Source: JAXLYX01 sp046351215
Lineage (GTDB): Bacteria > Myxococcota_A > Polyangia > Polyangiales > Houyiibacteriaceae
NCBI GenBank assembly: GCA_046351215.1
Contig: JAXLYX010000008.1
Span: 434,001 to 498,000 of the forward strand
Direction of reading: 5' to 3'
DNA: 64,000 nt
Shown: in pieces, positions 26,251-35,847 of the stretch
Numbering within the stretch: position 1 is the stretch's first letter
How the letters are laid out: each line of letters opens with the position of its first letter
Notes under the pieces: generated by a model
Told to the model about the DNA's origin: nothing
Database searches by the model: none
Seen by the model: only the letters and a program-made list of their open reading frames with translations
Program-made: the position numbers and the translations under genes

Positions 26251-26928
26251 TCAGCTGCCGTAGCTCGCCCGCAGGGAGCGGATCCGGCTCCGCTCGGCAA
26301 GGCCCAGCGCCGTCGGCCGTCGGGCGGCGAGCTCGTCGAAGAAGGCGGGATCGAGCGAGCGAGCGGCCTCGGGGAGACTCTCGAGCGCGAGGGGCAGGCG
26401 TTCTGCCACGATCGCGAGACGCGGCTCCGCCCATGCGGAGTAGCCGTGGGCCTCGGCATCCCAGCTCATCTCGAGAGCGTCCGCGAGGAAGGAGAGCTCG
26501 TCGAGGGCCGCGAAGCCGGGGGAATCGCAGGCGATGCGGAAGCCCATGCTGCCGAGTTGTTGGAGCAGCACGGGTACCTCGGCGAGCGCCTTCGCGAGCT
26601 CGCTCCCGTCGTCGCCGGCCTTCCGGAGGACGTGGGCGACGAGCACGGAGCTCGTTCCGAAGGACTCGGCGCTGGTCAGGAGCGCGAGCAGCGGCGTGGC
26701 GCCCTCGTAGTCCGAGAGGTCGACGCGGGCGCCCGCCCGCAGCAAGGGGCCGACGATCTCGACGCGGTGCGAGGCGCAGGCGAAGTGGAGCGGAGTCGCT
26801 CCCTCGGGCTCGCTCCGCACGTTCACCCCGGCGCCTGCGGCGAGGAGGCGCTCCACCTCGGAGAGGGAGCGCATCGCTGCGCGGTGCAGGGCGGTCAGCC
26901 CTTCTTCGTCTCGATCGTCGAGGCCCAT
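26251..26928 (-). CDS. Ankyrin-repeat protein
   Basis: A 225-residue soluble protein with two or three ankyrin repeats at the N-terminus: DEEGLTALHRAAMRSLSEVERLLAAGAGVNV, EGATPLHFACASHRVEIVGPLLRAGARVDL (in pieces) and EGATPLLALL. The remainder is helical, with no recognised domain. The ATG at 26928 is where homology-like sequence begins; the long upstream frame overlaps the nuclease gene in another frame. The ribosome-binding site is weak. It follows the beta-CASP nuclease by 23 bases and may be co-transcribed. Likely a protein-binding adaptor. Confidence 0.8.
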   Translation of the reverse strand: MGLDDRDEEGLTALHRAAMRSLSEVERLLAAGAGVNVRSEPEGATPLHFACASHRVEIVGPLLRAGARVDLSDYEGATPLLALLTSAESFGTSSVLVAHVLRKAGDDGSELAKALAEVPVLLQQLGSMGFRIACDSPGFAALDELSFLADALEMSWDAEAHGYSAWAEPRLAIVAERLPLALESLPEAARSLDPAFFDELAARRPTALGLAERSRIRSLRASYGS

Positions 26929-26951
26929 GGCGTCGTCCGGGGCGTCCGAGG

Positions 26952-28328
26952 TCAGCTGCGCTCGAGCACGACGGACTCGCCGAGCGCGGGGATCGACGTC
27001 TCGACCGCGAACCGATCGCGGAGCAGGCGGGCGTAGCTCTCCGTCGCCTCCGCCTCGCCGTGCGTGACGAACGCCCGGATCGCGCCGCGTCGCGGCACGT
27101 CCTCGAACCACCCGGCGAGCCCGTCGCGATCCGCGTGCGCGGAGAAGCCGCTGATCGTCGTGACCTTGGCACGCACGGCGACCCGCTCCCCGTCGATCAC
27201 CACCTCGCGCGAGCCCCCTTGGAGCGATCGCCCGAGCGTGCCCTCGGCCTGGTACCCGACGAAGATCACGTCCGTGCGACGGTCCGGGAGGAAGGTGGCG
27301 AGATGGTCGACGATGCGGCCGCCGGAGCACATGCCGGAGCCGGCCACGAGGATGGCGGGGCCCTCGATCTCCCGCACGCGCGCGCTGTCTCGGCCTCGGC
27401 GCGCCGCGTAGAGGTCCTCGAAGGAGAGGGGCAGATCGCCGCGGCGGAGCTTGGCGAGCGCCTCCTCGTCGTAGAGGTCGGTGTAGCGCTCGTAGAGCTC
27501 GGTGACGGCGAGCCCGAGCGGTCCGTCGACGATCACCGGGATGCCCGGCAGCTTCCCGGACTCGACGAGGACGTTGAGGTCGTAGAGGACCTCCTGCGTC
27601 CGGCCGACCGCGAACGCGGGGATCAAGACCTTGCCTCCGTCCGACACCGCCCGGAGCACCGAGGCGCGGAAGGTCTCGCGGGCCTCGGCGCGCGAGGGAT
27701 GCGATCGATCGCCGTAGGTGGACTCGGTGACGACGAAGTCGACGGAGTCGCGCTCGGCGTTCCAGCGCTCGTTCGGCTCGCGGAGGATCGGCGCGCCCCG
27801 CGAGCCGAGATCGCCCGAGAAGAGGATCGCGCGCTCGGCGTTCCCTTCCTTCCAGGCGACGCGGACGGAGGCCGAGCCGAGGATGTGGCCGGCGTCGAAG
27901 GTCGTGACGGTGAACGGACCGAGGGTTCGTCGTTCGCCGTAGGGCAGGGCCTTCGTCCTCTCGAGGACCGCTTCGACGTCCTCGGCCCCGTAGAGCGCGT
28001 CCCTTCCCCGGAACGTGCCGATCTTCGCCGAGTCCTCGAGGATCAGGCGCGCCACGTCGAGCGTCGCGCCATGACCGTGCACCTGCCCGCGGAAGCCGGC
28101 CATGGAGAGCAGGGGGAGGCGGCCGACGTGATCGAGGTGTCCGTGCGTGAGCACGACCGCGTCGACGGATGCGGCGTCGAAGGGGAAGGGCTCGAGGTTC
28201 CGCTCGGCGCCGTCTTCCCCCTGGAAGATGCCGCAGTCGATCACCAGGCCGAAGCCGTCCTTCTCGAGGTGGTAGCAGCTGCCCGTGACGCCACGGGCGG
28301 CGCCGGCGAAGGTGAGACGGGGGGACAT
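26952..28328 (-). CDS. Metallo-beta-lactamase/beta-CASP RNA nuclease
   Basis: A 458-residue protein of the CPSF-73-like bacterial family. The metal-binding motif THGHLDH (H62, H64, D66, H67) is followed by FDAGHILGSASV, LFSGDLGSRGAPIL and STYGDRSHP. The beta-CASP insert has VLIPAFAVGRTQEVLYDL and ILVAGSGMCSGGRIVDHL. The C-terminal zinc ligands appear in ISGFSAHADRDGL and FVTHGEAEA. All catalytic residues expected for a zinc-dependent RNA endo/exonuclease are visible. It would act in RNA maturation or decay. The gene starts 4 bases after the stop of the small upstream gene. Confidence 0.92.
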   Translation of the reverse strand: MSPRLTFAGAARGVTGSCYHLEKDGFGLVIDCGIFQGEDGAERNLEPFPFDAASVDAVVLTHGHLDHVGRLPLLSMAGFRGQVHGHGATLDVARLILEDSAKIGTFRGRDALYGAEDVEAVLERTKALPYGERRTLGPFTVTTFDAGHILGSASVRVAWKEGNAERAILFSGDLGSRGAPILREPNERWNAERDSVDFVVTESTYGDRSHPSRAEARETFRASVLRAVSDGGKVLIPAFAVGRTQEVLYDLNVLVESGKLPGIPVIVDGPLGLAVTELYERYTDLYDEEALAKLRRGDLPLSFEDLYAARRGRDSARVREIEGPAILVAGSGMCSGGRIVDHLATFLPDRRTDVIFVGYQAEGTLGRSLQGGSREVVIDGERVAVRAKVTTISGFSAHADRDGLAGWFEDVPRRGAIRAFVTHGEAEATESYARLLRDRFAVETSIPALGESVVLERS

Positions 28329-28332
28329 GGGC

Positions 28333-28758
28333 TCAGGTCTTGCGCGGCCGGCGCAGCTCGTCGAGCCCGGACGGGCATGGGAGGCCGCGCTCCCCGAGCT
28401 CCGCCTCCGCCTGGGCCAGCGCCTCCTCCATCGTCCCCACGTAGTAGGAGGGCGAGGGCTGCTCGAAGAGGAAGCTCAGGGCCGCGAGCGCCGCGCGGAT
28501 CACCGGATTCGCGACCACGTACGCCGTCCCGAGGCCGAGCTCCTCCGTGTCGGCGCTCCGGCGTCGGCTCCAGTCGACGATCATCCGTCGCTGCACGGGC
28601 GTGGGCGCCACGAGCATCGGGCGGGAGTCGACGATCCCGAAGAAGGGCTCGCGCAGGGCGTAGATCCCGTCGAAGTCCGCGAGGATCGCACGGAAGTCCT
28701 CGTCGGTCGCGACGCTCGGCAAGCGAGCCACCACGAGCGGCCATGCCTCGACGCTCAC
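28333..28758 (-). CDS. Small STAS/SpoIIAA-like protein
   Basis: A 141-residue protein. The frame extends upstream to 28866, but codons before the GTG at 28758 have poor GC third positions (AGA, TGT, TCA, CTT), so the start is placed there by codon use. The alternating strands and helices (WPLVVARLPS, FFGIVDSRPMLVAPTPVQRRMIVDW, GTAYVVANPVIRAALAALSFL, SPSYYVGTMEEALAQAEAEL) give the same layout as the proteins at 15696 and 51976. That fold is common among uncharacterised myxobacterial proteins. Function unknown. It precedes the beta-CASP nuclease by 4 bases and is probably in its operon. Confidence 0.6.
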   Translation of the reverse strand: MSVEAWPLVVARLPSVATDEDFRAILADFDGIYALREPFFGIVDSRPMLVAPTPVQRRMIVDWSRRRSADTEELGLGTAYVVANPVIRAALAALSFLFEQPSPSYYVGTMEEALAQAEAELGERGLPCPSGLDELRRPRKT

Positions 28759-28950
28759 GTGCTTCGAGAGCGCCCGAAGGGACGGGCGAAGACCTGAACA
28801 GCCGCCTCTCATGCGTACTTCCCGGCTTCCAGGATAGCGGACGAGGCGCATCCGGCGGAAGGTCACCTCGCCGGGGATCCCTGTCCGGGCTCACCCGCAC
28901 GGGCGACGGCCCTCTTGCTATCCTCCCCGCCACCGAAAGGGAGGGACGAG

Positions 28951-30027
<1,077 letters not shown>

Positions 30028-30030
<3 letters not shown>

Positions 30031-30039
30031 GCGGGCTCA
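30028..30039. terminator. Palindrome spanning both stop codons of convergent genes
   Basis: TGAGC (30028-30032), GG, GCTCA (30035-30039). The two arms contain the TGA stops of the LLM and helicase genes. It is short, with a tight loop, and is reported mainly because the same arrangement recurs at 57628-57640. Confidence 0.25.
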
Positions 30040-31959
30040 GGCGAGCAGGGGGGACGGCTTGCCGACGCCTCCCAGCACGAGCCTCCACGAAGCGCGCGTG
30101 AGCGCCACGTAGAGCGAGCGCCGCGACACCGGCTCGTCCGGATACGTCGCGGCGGTCGCGTCGGGCACGATCACGAGGTCGAATTCCAGCCCCTTCACGT
30201 CGCGCACGGTCGTGACGTGGAAGCGGGCGCGGAAGTCGAAGTCGCCTTCGAGGGCGAGCTTGGCGCCGACCGCCTCCGCGAGCACGGGGGCCATGCGGCG
30301 CGCCGATTCCGCGTCGCGCGTGATCACCGCGGCCGTCGCCGCGCTCTCCCGTGCCACGCGACGGAGCACGTCCGCGATCGCGGCGAGGAGATGGCAGCCG
30401 TTCTCGGCGTGCAGGTCGGCGATCGTCCCCTCCCCGCGCGCGAGCCCGCCGAGCGCAGGGAGCGGGAGGCTCGGATCGAGGACGTGCTTCGCGAGCTCGG
30501 TCACGTCCTTCGGGCAGCGATAGCTCGTCTCGAGGATCGTCACGCCGTGCGCCGGCGCGCCGAGGTCGTGCATCGTCGTCGCGAAGTCGACGAAGCCGGC
30601 GGTCTCGTCCATCTGCTGGCCCGCGTCGCCGGCGACGACGAGCGTCCCGCCGGGTGCCACGGATCGTCCCACCAGCTCGAGCTCGAGCGGCGCGAGCTCC
30701 TGCGCCTCGTCGAGCACGACGGCCTCGTAGGTCTTCGGCAGCGCGGGATCGGGCGCGCCTCGCCTCCTCGCCCTCAGGCGATCGAGGGCGAAGAGCGCCG
30801 CGAAGTCCTCCGTGTCGATCCTCCCCGCGCCCTCGTTCGGCGTGCCCGCGTCGATGCGACGCTCGTCGAGCGTGCGGAGCTTCGTCGCGTCCGTGACGTC
30901 GGCGAACTCGTCCTCGGTCGTGCGCTCGAACTGCGCCCGCGTGTGGAGCGCGACACGCTCGACGTCGGTGGGACGGATCGTCCCACCCGAGGCCAGGACG
31001 ACGCGCTCGAGGCGCGCGCGATCGCCGAAGAGGTGGAGGAGATCCTCGCGCGAGACCCGCGCGGGCCGCCGCTTGCCCTCGTCGGTCTCGTCGAGGAGCT
31101 CGGGCTCGGCCGTGCTCTCGCCGGCGAGCTCCTCGAGCGCGACGCGGAGCGCGCGATGCCGCTTGAGCCGCAGCACCGCCGCGTCGAGGTCCTTGCTCGT
31201 CCGCGTCGGCAGGCCCCGGAATGCACGCCGCGCGAGCCCTGCCACCCAACGGTCGTAGAGGACGACGTCGACACCCGTGACCCCGAGCCGGTCGAGGAGG
31301 CCCTCCGTCAGCCGACGCAGGCCCTCGAAGGGGAGCACGACGAGGGTCTTCGGAGCCTCGCCGGTCCTCGCCTGCGACTCGCGGACGAGGCGGGCGAGGC
31401 GATGGAGCGCGACGGTGGTCTTGCCGGCGCCGGCCTCGCCCGTGACGAGCATCGGATGGCCCGGCGGCTCCTCGACCGCGCGACGCTGCACGTCGTCGAG
31501 CGGCACCTCGATCGGCGAGGGCGCGGTCCGCGAGGGCGCCGCCCCGAGCTCGAGCCCGAGCACGGGGGCGCGATCGCTGGGGAGCACGTTCCCGTCGTCG
31601 CCTCGCCGCCATGCGCCCGTCGTCCCCTCGAGCGCGACGAGCTCGCCGTTCTCGAGGAAGAGCAGATGCTTCTCGAGCACCGTGCCCTCGACCGAGCGGT
31701 CCTCGATCTCGAGCTCGTAGTCCTCGCCCTCGTCGTAGCCGAAGAGCACACGCGCGAGCGGCGCGGTCGACCAGGCGAGGAGCGTCACGCCGCGATCGAG
31801 CGAGGCGCGGGGGCCGAAGAGGAGGTCGCGCTTCCTCCCGCCGCTCTCGACGCGGAGGTGGGCGAAGCAGGGCACGGCCTCGTCCGGGACGGCGCTCCGG
31901 GCCTTCCGGACGAGCCCTGCGAGCTCGTCGAAGCGTGTGCTGCCTTCCTTCGAGCCCAT
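30037..31959 (-). CDS. UvrD/HelD-like superfamily 1 helicase
   Basis: A 640-residue SF1 ATPase. An N-terminal region of about 150 residues is followed by Walker A GEAGAGKT (174-181), motif II VVLDEAQEL, motif III-like VVAGDAGQQMDE, motif IV SYRCPKDV, motif V VTTVRDVKGLEFDLVIV and motif VI SLYVALTRASWRL. The N-terminal extension and the modest length match the HelD-like (helicase IV) branch. Some of that branch act on stalled RNA polymerase, others on DNA; which applies is not decidable here. A perfect hairpin (31961-31978) can mask its Shine-Dalgarno sequence. The preceding desaturase gene ends 22 bases upstream on the same strand. Confidence 0.88.
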   Translation of the reverse strand: MGSKEGSTRFDELAGLVRKARSAVPDEAVPCFAHLRVESGGRKRDLLFGPRASLDRGVTLLAWSTAPLARVLFGYDEGEDYELEIEDRSVEGTVLEKHLLFLENGELVALEGTTGAWRRGDDGNVLPSDRAPVLGLELGAAPSRTAPSPIEVPLDDVQRRAVEEPPGHPMLVTGEAGAGKTTVALHRLARLVRESQARTGEAPKTLVVLPFEGLRRLTEGLLDRLGVTGVDVVLYDRWVAGLARRAFRGLPTRTSKDLDAAVLRLKRHRALRVALEELAGESTAEPELLDETDEGKRRPARVSREDLLHLFGDRARLERVVLASGGTIRPTDVERVALHTRAQFERTTEDEFADVTDATKLRTLDERRIDAGTPNEGAGRIDTEDFAALFALDRLRARRRGAPDPALPKTYEAVVLDEAQELAPLELELVGRSVAPGGTLVVAGDAGQQMDETAGFVDFATTMHDLGAPAHGVTILETSYRCPKDVTELAKHVLDPSLPLPALGGLARGEGTIADLHAENGCHLLAAIADVLRRVARESAATAAVITRDAESARRMAPVLAEAVGAKLALEGDFDFRARFHVTTVRDVKGLEFDLVIVPDATAATYPDEPVSRRSLYVALTRASWRLVLGGVGKPSPLLA

Positions 31960-31960
31960 C

Positions 31961-31978
31961 GGACCTCCGAGGAGGTCC
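31961..31978 (-). promoter_or_regulatory. Hairpin that can hide the helicase Shine-Dalgarno
   Basis: GGACCTC (31961-31967) and GAGGTCC (31972-31978) form a perfect 7-base-pair stem around CGAG. Transcribed on the minus strand, one arm contains the AGGTCC/GGAGG segment just before the ATG at 31959. Translation could depend on unfolding, or the structure may end the desaturase message. Confidence 0.4.
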
Positions 31979-31981
31979 GAT

Positions 31982-33106
31982 CTAGCACGCCTCGGATCGT
32001 TTCATCGAAGCGCGTCCGATCATCACGTCGACGGTCTTCCGGAGCCGCGTGAAGACCGACTCCTTCACGTAGGGCACGCCGTGCTTCCGGCAGATCGCCT
32101 CCACCTCGGGCTGGATGCGCTGGTAGGCGCGTATCGGGAGGTCCGGGAAGAGGTGGTGCTCGATCTGGTAGTTCAGGAAGCCGTGGAAGAAGTCGATCGG
32201 ATCGGTGCCGAGCGCGAAGTTCGTCGAGCCGACGACCTGCCGGTAGTAGAACTCGCCCTTGCCGTGACGCACGGGCGCGTCGAAGCGCTCCATGTCCTCG
32301 CCCGCGTGGTTCGTGACGATGACGAGGAACGAGTGCAGGTTCGTGAGGAGCTCGGCGCCGAGGGAGTTCACGAGCACGTTCGCCGACGCGACCGGGCCGA
32401 GCGGGAGGAAGAGCAGGGGCACGAGCCCGAACTGCGTGGCCGCGTACGGGAGGTAGCAGCGCGTCCAGAGCTCGGGACGCAGGTACATCTCGGAGAGCGA
32501 GCGGGCGACCGGCTCCTCGCCGCGTGCCTTCGCCTCCTTCTCGAGCAGCACGCGCAGGGTGTTCGGCGCGTAGTACGTGAACTTCCACGTGCCGGCGAAG
32601 AAGCCGACGATGGCGAGCTTCACCGCCGTCGGCAGGCTCGACTCGCGGAGCCAGTCGACGTTGTGCTCGACGAGGTCCGGATCGGCCGTCTCGCCGAGCC
32701 GGTAGTGGTGCAGGTGGTTGTGCTCGTGGTTCCAGGCCTCGGGATCGATCCAGTCGAGCCAGTCGACGAGCCGCCGCGCGCCCTTCGCGAACTTCTTGCT
32801 CGTGCGCGTCTCGGGGGCCATGGGGACCCGATCGTAGCCGCGGTGCGAGACGTGGTGCGCGATCATCGCCCAGCGCGTCACGCGGCCCGTCGAGAGCAGG
32901 ACCATCGAGAGGGGATTCGGCGCGAGCCAGGCGGTCGCGTAGCCGGCCGCGGTGCACGCGCGGCCCCATCCCTCGATCTTCCGGAGGTGGGCGAGGTCCT
33001 CCGCGCCGAGCTCCTCGCGGGTGCGGACGAGCAGGGCATCGAGGTCCCGCGCGAAGGCGGCGTAGTCGATCGGGGTCTTCGGCGAGTCGGTGCGGGTCTC
33101 GAGCAT
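31982..33106 (-). CDS. Membrane fatty-acid desaturase
   Basis: A 374-residue di-iron membrane desaturase. Three histidine clusters are visible: HHVSH (84-88), HEHNHLHH (127-134) and QIEHH (314-318), the usual pattern of front-end and delta-type acyl desaturases. Hydrophobic segments lie near 155-175, 218-250 and 255-268. The ATG at 33106 is chosen because the upstream frame is antisense to the peptidase. No fused cytochrome b5 domain is present, so it needs an external electron donor such as a ferredoxin. It probably desaturates acyl chains or a sterol-like lipid. It is downstream of the M15 peptidase gene by 50 bases. Confidence 0.9.
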   Translation of the reverse strand: MLETRTDSPKTPIDYAAFARDLDALLVRTREELGAEDLAHLRKIEGWGRACTAAGYATAWLAPNPLSMVLLSTGRVTRWAMIAHHVSHRGYDRVPMAPETRTSKKFAKGARRLVDWLDWIDPEAWNHEHNHLHHYRLGETADPDLVEHNVDWLRESSLPTAVKLAIVGFFAGTWKFTYYAPNTLRVLLEKEAKARGEEPVARSLSEMYLRPELWTRCYLPYAATQFGLVPLLFLPLGPVASANVLVNSLGAELLTNLHSFLVIVTNHAGEDMERFDAPVRHGKGEFYYRQVVGSTNFALGTDPIDFFHGFLNYQIEHHLFPDLPIRAYQRIQPEVEAICRKHGVPYVKESVFTRLRKTVDVMIGRASMKRSEAC

Positions 33107-33156
33107 CGGTCGCTTTGTGCAAGTCGCGACGCGGCGCGTCAATCCCACACTCCCCG

Positions 33157-33936
33157 TCAGGGGAGGGGGGCCCCGGCGTCCGTCGTGGGCACGGGATGCG
33201 TGGTGTCGAGGATCCGATCCGGCTCGCCGAGGAACTCGAAGTGCATCGTGTCTTCCAGCTGGTCGTGGCCGAGCCAGTAGAAGCCGTAGCGCTCGAAGAC
33301 ACGGACCCAGCACTCGGGCATCACCATGCGCTCCCAGATCGTCTCGGTGCGAGCCCGGCAGAGCGGATGCTCGTTCCAGGGCGCGACGCAATGGCAGCAG
33401 GTGTTCCGCGTCGGATCGACGTCGAGCGCGATCCCGTACACGTGATTCGAGACCTCGCCGTTGTGGTAGGTGTTCCGGTCGCGGATCCCCGAGAGGCGCT
33501 GGGGCTGGTACGGAGTCGCCCCGCACTCCGCCCGGATCGCCGCTTCCACGCAGGAGAGCGCGGGCAGGATGCGCCGGTTCAGCTTCACGGGCTTGCCGAA
33601 GAACGTCGTCCGCTCGGCGTTCTGCATCGGCGTGCGCTCGTTCCACTCGGGGCGGCCGAAGCCCTCGAAATAGCCGTAGTTCTCGGTCCGGTACCGAACC
33701 GCCCGTTCGGCGAGCGCCCTGCGCGCCGCGCGCTCCTCGGGGCTCATCCGGGCCTTCGTCTGCCAGTTCCCGCGGACGAGGAAGTCCTGCGCGTGCTGCT
33801 CGCGGCAATGGGGCACGGGCGGCGTCCCGCTGCCGGTGTAGGGCTGGGCCGAGCCGACCGAGAGCGCGAGGCCCAGCGTGAAGGCGGCGAGCGCGGCCGC
33901 GGCGAGCGCGGGGATTCCGAGGCGATTCCGATCCAT
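33157..33936 (-). CDS. M15-family D-Ala-D-Ala carboxypeptidase-like protein
   Basis: A 259-residue exported protein with a signal peptide (residues 1-30, LGLALSVGSA). The C-terminal half holds the VanY/M15 zinc site: SNHVYGIALDVDP with H165 and D172, then EDTMHFEF with H232 as third ligand. Many Cys residues (C44, C129, C138, C180, C181, C183, C193, C209) suggest disulfides, which is unusual for the family. It probably trims peptidoglycan stem peptides in the periplasm. It is divergent from the 3-beta-HSD-like operon with only 30 bases between start codons. Confidence 0.82.
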   Translation of the reverse strand: MDRNRLGIPALAAAALAAFTLGLALSVGSAQPYTGSGTPPVPHCREQHAQDFLVRGNWQTKARMSPEERAARRALAERAVRYRTENYGYFEGFGRPEWNERTPMQNAERTTFFGKPVKLNRRILPALSCVEAAIRAECGATPYQPQRLSGIRDRNTYHNGEVSNHVYGIALDVDPTRNTCCHCVAPWNEHPLCRARTETIWERMVMPECWVRVFERYGFYWLGHDQLEDTMHFEFLGEPDRILDTTHPVPTTDAGAPLP

Positions 33937-33947
33937 CGAGCGTCTGC

Positions 33948-33953
33948 TAGCGT
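33948..33953 (+). promoter_or_regulatory. -10 element (TAGCGT) of the dehydrogenase/TetR/EXPERA/SDR operon
   Basis: TAGCGT within GCTAGCGT lies 13 bases before the ATG at 33967, in the 30-base divergent gap with the peptidase gene. It matches the TAGnnT element seen in front of several other genes here. No clear -35. Confidence 0.35.
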
Positions 33954-33966
33954 AGGCGACCTCCCC

Positions 33967-35004
33967 ATGCCGTCCAGTGAAGACCGCCTCGTCCTCGTCA
34001 CCGGAGCCTCGGGCTATTCCGGCCGCTTCCTGGTGGAGCGGCTCCTCGACCGCGGCTTCTCGGTCCGCGCCTTCGATCGCCGCCGGCATCCGGAGCTCGA
34101 TCCCCGCGCCACGTTCGTCGAAGGCGACCTCACGAGGCCGCGCGACGTCGAGGCGGCCGTGCAGGGCGTCGCGACCGTCTTCCACCTCGCGGCGATCGTG
34201 CCCTTCGGCCTCGCCCACAGCGTGAGCGACGTGGACCTCGACCGCGTGAACGTCGGCGGGACCTACCGCCTCGTCCACGCGAGCCGGCGCGCGGGCGTGC
34301 GTCGCTTCGTGCTCGCGAGCTCGACCGGCGTCGTCTTCGCCGGAGAGTCCATCGCCCGGGGAGACGAGTCGATCCCGGTGCCGCGGCGCCACAACGACGC
34401 CTACTCCCGCACGAAGGCCGAGGCCGAGCGCATCGTGCTCGGCGCCGCGACGCCACGCTTCGCCACGCTCGCGATCCGGCCGAACGGCATCTGGGGCCCC
34501 GGGGAGGAGCACCACATCCCGAAGGTGCTGATGGCCGCGCGGGCGGGGCTCGATCGCTTCACCTTCGGCGACGACGCGCTCACGGACTTCACGCATCGCG
34601 AGAACCTCGTCCACGCGTTCCTCCTCGCCGAGGAGAAGCTGCGGACCGAGCCCGGGCGCGTCTCCGGGAAGGCGTATTTCGTCACCGACGGCGAGCCGAT
34701 GAACACGTTCGCCTTCTTCCGGCCGCTCGTCGTCGGGCTCGGCTATCCGCCTCCGCTGGCGAGCGTGCCGGGCAAGGCGATGTTGCCGGTGGCCTTCGCG
34801 ATGGAGGCCGCCGCGCGCCTCCTGCGGCCGCTCGTCGACTTCGAGCCTCCGCTCACGCGGGCCGACGTGCGCAAGTGCATCGCCCACAACTACTTCGACT
34901 CGAGCCGCGCCGCGAACGAGCTCGGTTACGCCCCCGTGATCGATCACGCCCGGGGCATGGCCGAGTGCATCGCCTACTACCGGGCCCGGGGCTTCGCGAA
35001 GTAG
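33967..35004 (+). CDS. NAD(P)-dependent epimerase/3-beta-hydroxysteroid dehydrogenase-like
   Basis: A 345-residue extended short-chain dehydrogenase. VLVTGASGYSGRFLVERLL is the TGxxGxxG cofactor site. FHLAAIVP, an S in ASSTGVVF and the YSRTK motif give the catalytic Ser/Tyr/Lys. The C-terminal half (GNIWGPGEEHH-like: RPNGIWGPGEEHHIPKVL) and the stretch AMEAAARLLRPL match the 3-beta-HSD/sterol-4-carboxylate dehydrogenase branch. Substrate inferred as a sterol, hydroxylated lipid or similar. It is the first gene of an operon with a TetR regulator (9-base gap), an EXPERA protein and an SDR. Confidence 0.85.
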   Translation: MPSSEDRLVLVTGASGYSGRFLVERLLDRGFSVRAFDRRRHPELDPRATFVEGDLTRPRDVEAAVQGVATVFHLAAIVPFGLAHSVSDVDLDRVNVGGTYRLVHASRRAGVRRFVLASSTGVVFAGESIARGDESIPVPRRHNDAYSRTKAEAERIVLGAATPRFATLAIRPNGIWGPGEEHHIPKVLMAARAGLDRFTFGDDALTDFTHRENLVHAFLLAEEKLRTEPGRVSGKAYFVTDGEPMNTFAFFRPLVVGLGYPPPLASVPGKAMLPVAFAMEAAARLLRPLVDFEPPLTRADVRKCIAHNYFDSSRAANELGYAPVIDHARGMAECIAYYRARGFAK

Positions 35005-35013
35005 GCTCGGGCC

Positions 35014-35721
35014 GTGGACGAGGCCGCACCCGAGAAGCCGCGCCGGAGGCCGAAGCAGGCCCGCTCGCAGGCGATCGTCGAGGCGATCTTCGAGGCCTGC
35101 GAGCGCATCCTCGTGGCCGAAGGGCCGGATGCGCTCAACACGAACCGCATCGCCGAGGTCGCCGGCGTGAACATCGCCTCGGTCTACCGCTACTTCCCGA
35201 ACAAGGAGGCGATCGTCGCCGAGGTCTACGAGCAGAAGCTCGCGGACCACGCCGAGATGCTCGACGCCCTCGATGCGCGGGCGGCGGAGATCGACGCCCT
35301 CGGCCTCGAGGAGACGCTCGCCTTCGTCGTCGACGCGCTCGCCGAGCTGCACCGCGGACTGCTCGCGCTCGATGCCGAGTTCTACCGGAAGCACCAGTCG
35401 CGCTTCGATCTCGCGACGCGCCTGCACGAGCGACGCGAGAGGCGCTGGATCGAGCAGATGCAGGCCTGGCTGCGCGACGTGCTCGACCGCCACGCCCCGC
35501 GCCTGCGCACGCGTGACACGTCGCGGGCCGCCTTCCTCGTCGCGCACACCGTCACGAGCGCGTTCCAGGCGGCCGTGCGCGAGGCTCCCGAGCAGCTCGA
35601 GGATCCGGCCTTCCGCGAGGACCTGCTCGCGATGCTGTTCGGCCTGCTCCTCGGGCCGGGAGCGCCCGGAACGCAAGTCGGCGATGGCCGCACCGGCCGC
35701 CCCGGCGGTGGATCGGCCTGA
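35014..35721 (+). CDS. TetR-family transcriptional regulator
   Basis: A 235-residue regulator with a GTG start, 9 bases after the dehydrogenase. The N-terminal helix-turn-helix spans about residues 20-65, with TNRIAEVAGVNIASVYRYFPNKEAIVAEVYEQKL. The C-terminal ligand domain is large and helical. Within the operon it probably senses a lipid-like ligand and controls its own genes. The AACnnGTT-type sites at 8347 and 38570 and the palindromes at 39753 and 59233 are candidate targets for this or another TetR; which, if any, is unproven. Confidence 0.9.
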   Translation: MDEAAPEKPRRRPKQARSQAIVEAIFEACERILVAEGPDALNTNRIAEVAGVNIASVYRYFPNKEAIVAEVYEQKLADHAEMLDALDARAAEIDALGLEETLAFVVDALAELHRGLLALDAEFYRKHQSRFDLATRLHERRERRWIEQMQAWLRDVLDRHAPRLRTRDTSRAAFLVAHTVTSAFQAAVREAPEQLEDPAFREDLLAMLFGLLLGPGAPGTQVGDGRTGRPGGGSA

Positions 35722-35847
35722 ATCGCCGGACATCCGCGCGTGCGGACCGCCCCGAGGGCCCCCGGCGAACGCAAGTGGTGGAACGCGCGCGCTTTCGGCA
35801 TCCTGCATCGGCGCCCGGGGCCGCCGCCCCGCTTCGAAGAGGAGATC

